The notes beneath the pieces were generated by a model that ran no database searches, was not told where the DNA came from, and was given only the letters and a program-made list of their open reading frames with translations. From assembly GCA_036741355.1 (NCBI GenBank), contig DAINSK010000021.1:1-64000 (forward strand): a DNA stretch of 64,000 nucleotides, given 5' to 3'. The translations under genes were made by a program, and so were the position numbers. The DNA is from JBBRGK01 sp036741355 (GTDB taxonomy: Bacteria > Chloroflexota > Dehalococcoidia > CAUJGQ01). Within the stretch, counting starts at the first letter, position 1. Every line of letters begins with the position of its first letter. Shown piece after piece: positions 1 to 8,275 of this stretch.

Positions 1-156
1 ATCCCAGACGGCGCGCATCCTGTCGATCCCTGTTACTCGGACAGGCTCCTAGCAGTCTACGCCACGAACCAACGCCTGGAGATGCGAGCCCGGGCGTTTC
101 TGCATACGCCGTTGCTATCGCAACCTGTCGGCAAACGACAAGCGACGATTGCCGCC

Positions 157-981
157 TCACGGGGTGTCATTTGAAGTCTTGACGGGTTCAGGCGAGTACC
201 GGATGGACCGCACCCCGTGCGGCGCGAAGTTGATGTGCGGCGGCGTCGCCTGGTCGTAGACATCGAAGCTCAGATGCAGCAGGCCGGGTGGTGAGCCCGC
301 CGCGGAAGGGTCGAACACGCACTGGTAGACGTCATCGCGCGTTGGCAACACCACACGACAGGCGACCAGCCACGGGCCGGGCCGGCCCTCCCAGGAGACC
401 GTGAACTGGACAAAGGCGATCGCCGGGTCCGTTGTGTTGGTCCGGTAGGCTCGGGCGGCAGAATGGATTGGCCCGGCTATCACATCCCCGTCAGTGGGGG
501 TTATCCAGAGACCGCCGGGGAGTGGGGAATGCGCCGCCGCTGGCTGGTGTCGTCTTTGCCAGGGCCGAAGGCCCACCAACGTAAATACCACGACTATGGC
601 AACGAGCATGGATATCAGCATCCGTAGAAGGCTCCGCCGCGTTGCGGTAACGCATCGGTGAGGCGGTTCGCTGCTCCGCGGCTGCGCGGTCAGAGGCACC
701 ATCACCGGACGCTGTTCCGCGTCTGGACTCGGCTGCGTGCGCGTCGCCAGCAGAAATAGCCTCTGACGCTCCCCGTCATCCAGCCGTAGCGTTGTCGCCA
801 GCTGCTGAACCGTACGTTCCAATGGCCGTTCTTTGACAAGACCATTCAGTCGGCGCGTGAGTGCCGAGCGGTCGAGATGAAGGTCGGCCGCGACCTCGTC
901 GTGCTTGAGACCACGCTCGGCCATTCGCCCACGAACGAACGTCCAGAAGGCTGTTCGTTCCCTGTCGGTCCATTCGCTCAC
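157..981 (-). CDS. Membrane-anchored XRE-like HTH protein with extracytoplasmic domain
   Basis: About 274 residues. The N-terminal ~75 residues resemble a helix-turn-helix of the XRE type (segment VAADLHLDRSALTRRLNGL), followed by a basic linker, one transmembrane helix (core LISMLVAIVVVFTLVGL) and a C-terminal domain of about 110 residues that looks beta-rich, ending in the periplasm or cell exterior. Such topology suits a one-component membrane regulator or an anti-sigma-like sensor, but the extracytoplasmic domain was not recognised. The GTG at 981 was chosen because GGAGG lies upstream, at a slightly long spacing of 11 nt; an upstream start at 1032 is possible. It is divergent from the excisionase-like gene at 1252. 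Confidence 0.6.
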   Translation of the reverse strand: MSEWTDRERTAFWTFVRGRMAERGLKHDEVAADLHLDRSALTRRLNGLVKERPLERTVQQLATTLRLDDGERQRLFLLATRTQPSPDAEQRPVMVPLTAQPRSSEPPHRCVTATRRSLLRMLISMLVAIVVVFTLVGLRPWQRRHQPAAAHSPLPGGLWITPTDGDVIAGPIHSAARAYRTNTTDPAIAFVQFTVSWEGRPGPWLVACRVVLPTRDDVYQCVFDPSAAGSPPGLLHLSFDVYDQATPPHINFAPHGVRSIRYSPEPVKTSNDTP

Positions 982-1215
982 GTTGTACTCGACCTCCAAT
1001 CTCGGGACCACTGTCGCATGGGCAAGCAGCACAAGGAGTGCGTACGGAGCCCAATTGTCGCACCGCGTGTGCGGCGTGTGTGCGGTATGGTCAGCAAGGC
1101 GTTCGACCGCTCGGGGACATGGGCCCGTCTCTGCATGGTGTCACTGTGCGCTGTTAACCAGGGACGAGAACGACAGATTTGTGGGAGAGTACGACGGTGC
1201 CACATGGCGCGGCTA

Positions 1216-1250
1216 TAGTAGGTCCAGCGCGTCTGCGCTGGTCGCTACTA
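1216..1250 (+). promoter_or_regulatory. Two-part inverted repeat abutting the start codon of the HTH gene
   Basis: The arms TAGTAG (1216-1221) / CTACTA (1245-1250) and CCAGCGC / GCGCTGG are perfect complements around the loop GTCT. The structure ends one base before the TTG start at 1252, so it could hide the ribosome site or be an operator for the adjacent small DNA-binding protein. No Shine-Dalgarno sequence is visible between hairpin and start. Confidence 0.55.
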
Positions 1251-1251
1251 T

Positions 1252-1461
1252 TTGGACGACGAGCGGCTTATCTCGCTCAAGGAGGCAGCGGCTCAGTTCA
1301 AAATCAGCGACGCCCACCTCAGGCTGTTGGCACGCAAGCGCCGTCTGCACGCGGTCAAGATGGGGCGGGACTGGTTCACGACACCGAAGGCCGTTGCCGC
1401 ATATCTGGCGAACCCTGACTTGCGGAGTAAGGATCCGCACAAGTATAAACGCAGTTGCTAG
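1252..1461 (+). CDS. Small MerR/excisionase-type HTH DNA-binding protein
   Basis: A 69-residue protein with the pattern of the excisionase/MerR-like helix-turn-helix family: LISLKEAAAQFKISDAHLRL (recognition helix region) then KMGRDWFTTPKAVAAYL, the typical wing ending in an AYL helix. Members bind DNA as recombination directionality factors or small regulators. Translation appears to begin at TTG 1252 immediately after a strong inverted repeat. No integrase is present nearby, so a local regulatory role is more likely than prophage excision. An imperfect dyad follows the stop (about 1458-1484). Confidence 0.65.
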   Translation: MDDERLISLKEAAAQFKISDAHLRLLARKRRLHAVKMGRDWFTTPKAVAAYLANPDLRSKDPHKYKRSC

Positions 1462-1730
1462 TATCTCCGCCAGCGGATATAGTAATCACACTCCGGCTAT
1501 CCAACGCGGGATAGGTACAAAGGCCAATGCGCCGATGCCACGGCAAGACGTGAGCGGGAGCACATGGGAGTGGTGGACCGTAGCGAGTGGCTGGAGAGCT
1601 CGACCAGGGGCCTGTACTGACGCCAACCCGGCGCTTTCAGGCTCCGGCGAGGCATGCCGAGAGAACCAAACGAGGCGGCGGTGGTAGCGGGGAAGACGTA
1701 GTCAGCACGAAGAAAGAGAGGTATCCCGCC

Positions 1731-4115
1731 ATGCACTCTCGCAGATTCTGGCTCCTGTCGCTGGTTGCACTGCTGGGTCTACTTGGGCTCCTTACTCCGC
1801 GAACTACGGCTGGTCAGGTTCCGTTTGGACAAGTCGGCTGTTTCCCTCAGACGGCAACTGTGGGACAGACCGTGTTTTGTGCTGCAAATATCGGCTTCCA
1901 TCCACAAGGGAGTACGGTCGTTGAGCAGATCGAATTTGGCGACGGCACGGTCGGCGGCGCAGCGCCGCTGACACACGCGTATAGCTCCCCAGGCACATAC
2001 ACCGTTCGCTATGCGCTCACCATCTGTGAGCCGAGTTCACCGTGTCAGACGTATAGAAGCACGACGACCGTTACGGTCACCGGGACCACTGCTGCTACAG
2101 CTTCTATCACCGTAGACCGTGGTAACGGCGCTACGTATTTCATTGGTGACCCCATCACTATTTGCTTTGCAGTAAATGTGCCGGGAATCACTGACACTGC
2201 CATTGTTTCTGTCGTCGACAGGGGTCCCGGCTCCACGAGCCAGGTCGTCACAGCTATACCTATTGTGCTAAACCAACAGGCGTGTGTTACCGGCACCGTG
2301 GGGCCGCCGGTAGGCACGGATACGGTGTCGCTTATTGTTATCTCCATCGGATCTCAGCAAGTGCCGACGTCCGCCCAACTCGCGGCCACAACTACGTACG
2401 TCATTGCGCAGCGGCAGGGTCAACAGCCGCCGAGCGGTGGAAATCAGCCGACGCCGAATCAGCCTTCAAATCCGTCGGGGCCTAGCCAGCCGACATCTGG
2501 ACTGTGTCCAGACGGTAGAACGCCCGTCACGCTCGGTGGAACGTGCCCGTCAACCAACACTCCAGCACCGACTCCAGTTACAACGAGGACTCCCCAACCA
2601 ACACCACAACCCCAGAACACCCAGTCAGCCACCTGTCTACCGAGTATGGCGGGCGTCCGAGCGTGCGCTGCACCAACCAAGGATAGCGACGGCCGCGTCG
2701 TTATATTCGTGCCGGGCATCGTATTACCAGTTAGTGTTTGCGGCGCATCGCAGACCTGCGAAGCCATCAGTAACGCGAGTGACTTTACCAAACTAGTGAG
2801 TAAGGTACCTGGACTCTCGCCTGTGAATGAAATTCCGTTCAGTTACGCGGGTGCCGGAACCAGCAGCTACACTGTTGCACAGAACCATCAGGATATCGCC
2901 ACATCGGCCCGGGCTCTGACAGCACTCGTGCGGCAGGCGGAAACTATTCCGGAAGTCCGAACCATCGATATCGTTAGTCACAGCCTAGGTGGCGTGATTA
3001 CTGCCTATGCCATGGAGCAAGGACTAAAGAACGACAGCCTCGTGAAATATGCTATCGCAGTTGATAGTCCTCTGCGTGGAGTAGCACTATCAGCCATTCC
3101 TGCGGGATTAGGTGCCCTATTTCACCGAGCAGGACTCACCAATGCCGACCTTGTTTATCGAGATTTATCTTCCGGCTCGGACGTCATCAAGGCTATCAGC
3201 AGTGAGACGGACGACGGCAAGTTCTATGTAATGACGAACTGGGACGACGACTTCGTCCCCGTCAGCATCAGTTATCTGGGGCCGTATTTACAACCAAATG
3301 TTCGCTTCTGGACCGCCAAGCTGGGCGACCAGCTTGATAATTTGGGCCACGGAGGCGCGTTTAAGTCGGACGAGGCGTATGCCGTTGTCGCCTCCATCAT
3401 CAAGTCGGGAACAGTTCCCGCACCTCAGACGCGCCTTCTTGCACTCCTAAGCTGTCTGAACGTTGGTGAATGCCTGCATCGGGTGTTCTTCGGATTGTTC
3501 AGTCCCGCCAATATTCTGGTGACGGCCCCTGATGGTCGCCGTGCGGGGTACGACCCCGCCACTGGTGCGGTCGTCAATGAAATTCCCGGCGCAGTCTACA
3601 CGGGCCAAGGCTCGGAGCCACAATTCGTGCTGCTTCCCGATAGTGTTCTAGGGCAGTTCCAGGTCACCGTTACCGGTACAGGCATGGGAACGTACACCTT
3701 GTTGGAGCAGCACGAGATTGGTGGAACCGTTCAAAGCACGGAGGTTGTGGGCGCGACCGCTCCCGGACTGCGGACCATCTACGGGGTACAGGTGGACTCG
3801 GAATCAGTTCCCCAGTTTGGTACCTCCGACCAGACACAAACTTCCCAAGGCGTAGTACAGGGTATCTCCACGGTTGGCGCTGGTGCGGCCGTCAGTCTGA
3901 CGGTGAGTGTTGACGGCTGCGGCAACACCACGGCAGACGGAGTCAGCTACTTCCAAGAGGGCGAGACAGTCATCATCATCGCGTCGCCCTGCGACGACAG
4001 CTACGTCTTTGCTGGATGGTCAGGGGATGTCTGTGATGGCCAGGATGCGAATCCGTGTGTAGCCGTGATGCCTGGAACAGATGCGCGTGTCCTAGTAAGC
4101 TTTCGAACACAATAG
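1731..4115 (+). CDS. Secreted PKD-domain lipase/esterase-like protein
   Basis: A 794-residue protein with an N-terminal signal peptide (MHSRRFWLLSLVALLGLLGL then an Ala/Gly cleavage region). Residues ~30-115 form a PKD-like fold (EFGDGTV and YSSPGTYTVRY motifs). A Pro/Thr/Gln-rich linker (~225-300) leads into an alpha/beta hydrolase whose nucleophile elbow is SHSLGG with Ser418, as in triacylglycerol lipases and PGAP1-type esterases. The C-terminus (VFAGWSGD...VLVSF) resembles the InlB-type cell-wall B repeat. The ATG at 1731 follows AAGAGAGG and directly precedes the signal peptide. Probable extracellular lipid or ester hydrolysis; substrate unknown. Confidence 0.75.
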   Translation: MHSRRFWLLSLVALLGLLGLLTPRTTAGQVPFGQVGCFPQTATVGQTVFCAANIGFHPQGSTVVEQIEFGDGTVGGAAPLTHAYSSPGTYTVRYALTICEPSSPCQTYRSTTTVTVTGTTAATASITVDRGNGATYFIGDPITICFAVNVPGITDTAIVSVVDRGPGSTSQVVTAIPIVLNQQACVTGTVGPPVGTDTVSLIVISIGSQQVPTSAQLAATTTYVIAQRQGQQPPSGGNQPTPNQPSNPSGPSQPTSGLCPDGRTPVTLGGTCPSTNTPAPTPVTTRTPQPTPQPQNTQSATCLPSMAGVRACAAPTKDSDGRVVIFVPGIVLPVSVCGASQTCEAISNASDFTKLVSKVPGLSPVNEIPFSYAGAGTSSYTVAQNHQDIATSARALTALVRQAETIPEVRTIDIVSHSLGGVITAYAMEQGLKNDSLVKYAIAVDSPLRGVALSAIPAGLGALFHRAGLTNADLVYRDLSSGSDVIKAISSETDDGKFYVMTNWDDDFVPVSISYLGPYLQPNVRFWTAKLGDQLDNLGHGGAFKSDEAYAVVASIIKSGTVPAPQTRLLALLSCLNVGECLHRVFFGLFSPANILVTAPDGRRAGYDPATGAVVNEIPGAVYTGQGSEPQFVLLPDSVLGQFQVTVTGTGMGTYTLLEQHEIGGTVQSTEVVGATAPGLRTIYGVQVDSESVPQFGTSDQTQTSQGVVQGISTVGAGAAVSLTVSVDGCGNTTADGVSYFQEGETVIIIASPCDDSYVFAGWSGDVCDGQDANPCVAVMPGTDARVLVSFRTQ

Positions 4116-4693
4116 GCCTGACAGGAGCCTGTCCCGCAACGACAATTAGAAATCAACCTCGCGACAATTAGACTGAACTTCCAGACGGACCGGGGCAAAA
4201 CAGGCACGAAAGTGGACTGATGCGCTGTCGCGTCTGTCTACAATCCGCGGATGGGGACCCCGAGCGGGTCGAAGGCGCGCTGGATGGGGTCTTTAACAGC
4301 CTGAAGGAGCTAATAAACCGCGTTGGACAGGCGGGCAGGAGTGGCGCTACCGCGCAACAAGGTGTTGCCGCCCCGGCCGAGCCCTGCCCTCGTCCGCCAA
4401 CCTTGGTTGAGACGGCGGCGGTCCGAGAATTGGTGTAGGGCGGAGCAGGAGCACGCGCCCGATGCTTTCACCAACTCCCACAGATCGCCGTCCTTTCCTT
4501 CAAGGCCGTCGTCCGATGGCGACAGTACCCGAACGCCCGGATCCCGAAGTCCGCGAGCGCCCACGCGCCGGAGCTTCACGGTCGACTACAAGCTGCGCGT
4601 CACCAGCCAGCACCCGTACTGCGTGCAATCCGCGACTGAGCCGGGTATCGTTCCTCGCTGGCCCGTAACCGTCGGCTGCCTATACTGGCCGGG
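4116..4693. other. Intergenic region with short repeats, no convincing gene
   Basis: No reading frame here resembles a known protein. Just after the lipase stop is a palindrome GACAGG-AG-CCTGTC (4120-4133), then two direct copies of CGACAATTAGA (4140-4150 and 4162-4172) with starts 22 bp apart. The rest is featureless. A TATACT hexamer at 4681-4686 is a candidate -10 box for the next gene. Confidence 0.5.
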
Positions 4694-5053
4694 ATGCGGT
4701 TTTATTTGGATGAAAATCTTTCGCAGACGGTTGCCATCATCGCTCGGCCGCTCGGGTTAGACGTAACCAGCGCTCAGGAACTCAACCGCCGGGGCTTCGA
4801 TGATCTGGAGCAGTTACGATACACGACTATGCTCGGCCGATGCCTGGTGACGGTCGATTGTCGCGACTTTCAAGAGATCACCTTCACGCTTCTTAAGCGG
4901 GGCGAGGCGCATATCGGAGTGCTCTGCGTTCCAACGACCTGGAACCAGAGACAATATCGCCTGATTGCCGAGGCTCTACTTCAGTATGACCGCGATCACC
5001 CCGAAGGTGCGGCCCCAAATCTTGTCGACTATCTGCGTCGGGCAGGCGCCTGA
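4694..5053 (+). CDS. DUF5615 family PIN-like protein (putative toxin)
   Basis: A 119-residue protein starting MRFYLDENLS, the hallmark of DUF5615 PIN-like proteins: acidic residues in LDEN, then VTVDCRDF at the expected second acidic site. The fold is that of PIN ribonucleases, and relatives are usually the toxin partner of a DUF433 antitoxin. The DUF433 gene lies next door but on the opposite strand, convergent, one base apart. TATACT at 4681-4686 is only 7 nt before the ATG, so the transcript may be leaderless. Confidence 0.8.
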   Translation: MRFYLDENLSQTVAIIARPLGLDVTSAQELNRRGFDDLEQLRYTTMLGRCLVTVDCRDFQEITFTLLKRGEAHIGVLCVPTTWNQRQYRLIAEALLQYDRDHPEGAAPNLVDYLRRAGA

Positions 5054-5054
5054 T

Positions 5055-5447
5055 TCAGAATACGAGACCGCGCTGTCGACGCCGAGCCCCCCACTTTTCG
5101 TCCAAGCGCTGTACGGACTCGGGATACGGCGGGAAGTAGGGGCCGGGTCCAGAGGAGAGAAACGCCTCTTCAAGCTCGCGGGCCTCGGTCAGCCACTCGT
5201 CGATCTCTTCCGGATACGCCGTGTAATAAGCGATGGCTGCTGAGAGCTGTTCCGGGGTAAGCCAATGGTACGTCTCCTGGGTCTGACCCCAGTCCCGGTC
5301 GACGTTCAGGTATTGCTGAATCACCTCGAAGACCTCGATGCCAGTCCCCGCGATGCGAGCGCGACGGCCCGCCGCTCCATCCGCAAAGACAATGCCGGGG
5401 ATGCGCCGCATCCGGTCCGCTTCGATCAACGATTGTGCTGTTGTCAT
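5055..5447 (-). CDS. DUF433 family protein (putative antitoxin)
   Basis: A 130-residue protein containing the DUF433 winged-helix core: a GTGIEVFEVIQQYLN segment and WLTPEQLSAAIAYYTAYPEEI, typical of the small antitoxins paired with DUF5615 PIN-like proteins. The C-terminus is extended by about 45 residues beyond the usual minimal domain. It converges on the DUF5615 gene with a 1-bp gap, so the two cannot share one promoter as such pairs normally do. Start at the ATG at 5447. Confidence 0.75.
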   Translation of the reverse strand: MTTAQSLIEADRMRRIPGIVFADGAAGRRARIAGTGIEVFEVIQQYLNVDRDWGQTQETYHWLTPEQLSAAIAYYTAYPEEIDEWLTEARELEEAFLSSGPGPYFPPYPESVQRLDEKWGARRRQRGLVF

Positions 5448-5561
5448 TGCCTGTCACCTTCGGGCCTGCCACTCCGCGACGGCTTACGTCCAAACTACCA
5501 TGGATTCAATTTACCTTATTGCTGATGGTGGCGCGGTTCGCGCGTGCGCTAGGATGAAGGC

Positions 5562-6386
5562 ATGGTGGCTGTAGAGGATCATTACCGCCTCGTCGCCGGG
5601 TACCGCACGCACTTCATCGCTGCCGGCGAGGGCCGCCCGGTGCTGTTGGTTCACGGCGTCGGGGGGTCGATGCTTACCTACCAGCACAACATCGAGGAAC
5701 TGGCAGCCGTCGCCCGCGTCTATGCACTGGACCTGCCGGGGCACGGCCTTTCCGAGCTGCCCGACGCCGATTACAGCGCCGAAAATGGCGGCTCGTATCT
5801 CTGCAGCTTCATCGAAGAGGTCTGTGGCGAGCCGGCGGCACTCGTTGGCATTTCAGCCGGCGGCTTGATGTGCGCCCACGCGGCGGTGGAGCGCCCCGAC
5901 CTGGTGACGCGGTTGATGCTGGTTAGCAGCGCCGGTTTTGGGCGGGACATCGGTTGGACGTTGCGCCTGCTCACATTGCCGCTCGTCGATCGGTTTGTCG
6001 AGGAGTTCACGCTCAAACAGGTCCGCGGGGCGCTCGAGCACCAGGTATACGACCCCACCCAAATCACGCCCGAGTTCGTACAGGCCGTGTATCAGCACTG
6101 GAGCCGGCCGGGTAACCGGCGGACATTTCTGATTGCGTTGCGGCGCAATATTTCTGTGTTCGGCTTGCGCCGGCTGCGCCACCATCTGCGACGCACCAAG
6201 GTGCTCGCCGTGCCGGTGATGATCGTCTGGGGGCGTAACGACCGCCTGATTCCGGTGAAGCACGCCTATCGGGCCGTCAAGTGGATAGCAGGGGCCCAAC
6301 TAAGGATACTCGAGCGGTGCGGACATATGGCTCCGTACGAACATCCTAAAGAGTTCAACAAGATCGTTCGCGAGTTCCTGACCTGA
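5562..6386 (+). CDS. Alpha/beta hydrolase
   Basis: A 274-residue alpha/beta hydrolase. The oxyanion region is VHGVGGS, the nucleophile elbow GISAGG, the likely acid lies in VIWGRNDRLIP and the histidine in RCGHMAPYEHP, so the catalytic triad is intact. The family covers esterases, C-C hydrolases and haloperoxidase-like enzymes; substrate cannot be set from sequence. GAAGG precedes the ATG, and TAGGAT (5550-5555) may be a very close -10 box. The next gene (cysteine synthase) starts 34 bp downstream and is likely co-transcribed. Confidence 0.85.
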   Translation: MVAVEDHYRLVAGYRTHFIAAGEGRPVLLVHGVGGSMLTYQHNIEELAAVARVYALDLPGHGLSELPDADYSAENGGSYLCSFIEEVCGEPAALVGISAGGLMCAHAAVERPDLVTRLMLVSSAGFGRDIGWTLRLLTLPLVDRFVEEFTLKQVRGALEHQVYDPTQITPEFVQAVYQHWSRPGNRRTFLIALRRNISVFGLRRLRHHLRRTKVLAVPVMIVWGRNDRLIPVKHAYRAVKWIAGAQLRILERCGHMAPYEHPKEFNKIVREFLT

Positions 6387-6420
6387 GTTCACCGCGCCCG
6401 CTCGCGTCGAAAGGCTAACC

Positions 6421-7383
6421 GTGGATGGTCAACCACATCACCTCTGTGCCAGCGTGCTGGAGCACATCGGCGACACACCGCTGGTTGAGCTAAAGCACTT
6501 TGAACTGAAGCCCGGCGTCCGTATCTTTGCCAAGCTTGAAGGCCAGAACCCAACCGGGAGCGTCAAGGACCGCATCGTTCGTCGCATGTTGCTCGTCGCG
6601 CGCCGGCAAAACCAGATCGCCCCCGGTTCGACCATCGTCGAAGCGACGACGGGTAATACCGGCATCGCCCTGGCCATGATCGGCCGCCTGCTCGGCTACA
6701 GGGTCAAGGTGGTCGTGCCCGAGAATGTGTTCCCCGAGATCGGTAACCTGCTGCGCGTCTATGGCGCCGAGATTATCTGGGTTCCGACCGAACAGGGAAT
6801 TCAACGGGCGATGGATCTGGCGCGCGAGCTGGCCAGGAGTGAGGGATGGTTCATCCTCGACCAGTTTGCGAACGAAGAGAACTCGCGCGCCCATTATGAG
6901 GGTACCGGTGCGGAGATCCTCGCCGACCTTCCCCGGGTCGACATCTTCGTTGCGGGACTCGGCACCGGCGGTACGCTCATGGGCACGGGTAAGCGCTTGA
7001 AGGAAGCGAGCCATTCGACGAAGGTCGTGGCCGTCGAGCCCCACCCGGGCAACCAGGTGCAGGGACTCAAGAGCCTGAAAGATGGTTACATTCCGCCCAT
7101 CCTCGATCTGCACATGCTTGACGGCAAAGTGCTGGTGCGCAGCCGCCGCGCCTTTCAGTACGCACGTGAGCTCATGTGCCGTGAGGGAATCTTCGCCGGG
7201 CCTTCTTCGGGCGCCGTGCTGAACGCAGCGCTCAAGTTCGCCCACCGCATCGACCACGGCAACATCGTCTGCTTGTTCGCCGACGCCGGTTGGAAGTACC
7301 TGGGCACCGGGATTTGGGAAGAACCCCCCGCAACGGACGTTCATCACGAAGACGACGAAATGGACGATGTGATCTGGTGGTAG
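6421..7383 (+). CDS. cysM: PLP-dependent cysteine synthase (CysM/CysK type)
   Basis: A 320-residue fold-type II PLP enzyme. QNPTGSVKDR holds the Schiff-base lysine, TTGNTGIALAM the substrate loop, GTGGTLMGTG the PLP phosphate loop, and GPSSGAVLNA the C-terminal serine region. It should make cysteine from O-acetylserine (or O-phosphoserine/cystathionine relatives) and a sulfur donor in the cytoplasm. The C-terminal tail is acidic and ends IWW, which resembles the carboxylate/aromatic tails of CysM-like enzymes. GTG start. The exact subfamily (CysK, CysM or CBS) is not certain. Confidence 0.85.
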   Translation: MDGQPHHLCASVLEHIGDTPLVELKHFELKPGVRIFAKLEGQNPTGSVKDRIVRRMLLVARRQNQIAPGSTIVEATTGNTGIALAMIGRLLGYRVKVVVPENVFPEIGNLLRVYGAEIIWVPTEQGIQRAMDLARELARSEGWFILDQFANEENSRAHYEGTGAEILADLPRVDIFVAGLGTGGTLMGTGKRLKEASHSTKVVAVEPHPGNQVQGLKSLKDGYIPPILDLHMLDGKVLVRSRRAFQYARELMCREGIFAGPSSGAVLNAALKFAHRIDHGNIVCLFADAGWKYLGTGIWEEPPATDVHHEDDEMDDVIWW

Positions 7384-7432
7384 GAACCCTGTTTACTTGC
7401 TAGGTTTACAGGCGCCGGATATGGTGGCGTGG

Positions 7433-8182
7433 ATGACTACGCAAGCCACTCAACTCACCTACGACGATCTCACACGATCGCCTGAAGACGTGATCGCCGG
7501 CTTGCGCGAATCGCTGCTTTCGGGGACACCCTGGTTCAAGGCGCTGCTGGTCGCGATCCAGCGATGGCGGGTCCCGCATGAAATCGTCGAGGAACGCCAT
7601 TACTTCTACCTCATCGGCGGCGAGGCGTTTGACTGGCTGTTGCTGGCGGAACGCTTGCTCGATGCGGTCGCGGACCTCGTCCCGGTCGGCGAGCGTGAGG
7701 CACTGGTTTTCAGCGGAACGGCTCCAGATGCGATAGACGCCGATGCGCTGAAACTGGCGCTGGGTCCGGCCAAGTATCGAGCCCACCTCAACTTTGTTTA
7801 CGGCGTCACGGTCGAGGAAGCGCTGCAACTCGCCGTGGAAGAGGACGTACACAAAGAACAGCGCTGTCGCGCGTGGGCTTTCGACGCCCGCACCGACGAA
7901 CCGGTGTTTCACCGCATCTACCTGAAGGGCCGCGAAGAGCTGCTGGCGACGTTTCGAGATCAGCGTGACCTGCCCCACGGCAGCGAGATCGGCTTCAGTG
8001 AGCTCAAGGAGTTCACATACTGGCTGTTCAAATACCGGCTGCGCCAGTGCGATCGCGCCAAGGTCGCCAGTGACACGCGCCGCGGGCTCGCGCAGCTTGC
8101 GCGGTTGGACTCGTTGCGGCTGCGAAACGCCATCATTCCAAGGGACGACATGCCCGCGGAGATGATCGAGGTCGGCCGCTAG
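7433..8182 (+). CDS. Conserved hypothetical cytoplasmic protein
   Basis: About 249 residues, no signal peptide or membrane helix, rich in Leu, Arg and acidic residues and predicted mostly helical. No catalytic motif was recognised; EERHYFYLIGGEAFDWLLLA and FTYWLFKYRLRQCDRAKV are the most distinctive stretches. It sits between cysteine synthase and murJ on the same strand. The ATG at 7433 was chosen over an ATG at 7421 and a TTG at 7397, but no clear ribosome site decides this. Function unknown. Confidence 0.6.
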   Translation: MTTQATQLTYDDLTRSPEDVIAGLRESLLSGTPWFKALLVAIQRWRVPHEIVEERHYFYLIGGEAFDWLLLAERLLDAVADLVPVGEREALVFSGTAPDAIDADALKLALGPAKYRAHLNFVYGVTVEEALQLAVEEDVHKEQRCRAWAFDARTDEPVFHRIYLKGREELLATFRDQRDLPHGSEIGFSELKEFTYWLFKYRLRQCDRAKVASDTRRGLAQLARLDSLRLRNAIIPRDDMPAEMIEVGR

Positions 8183-8275
8183 CTACAGCCCCATCGCTCA
8201 GACGGCGGCTGATACAGTGATACGGCAGCGGGCCGCTGGCGCTGCCCACCGCACTCTCCAGCGCGAAGGCTCAGC

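Noticed and set aside
6490..7347. Long minus-strand open frame inside the cysteine synthase gene
   Set aside because: Antisense to a conserved PLP enzyme, no ribosome site, composition as expected for the shadow of a GC-rich gene.
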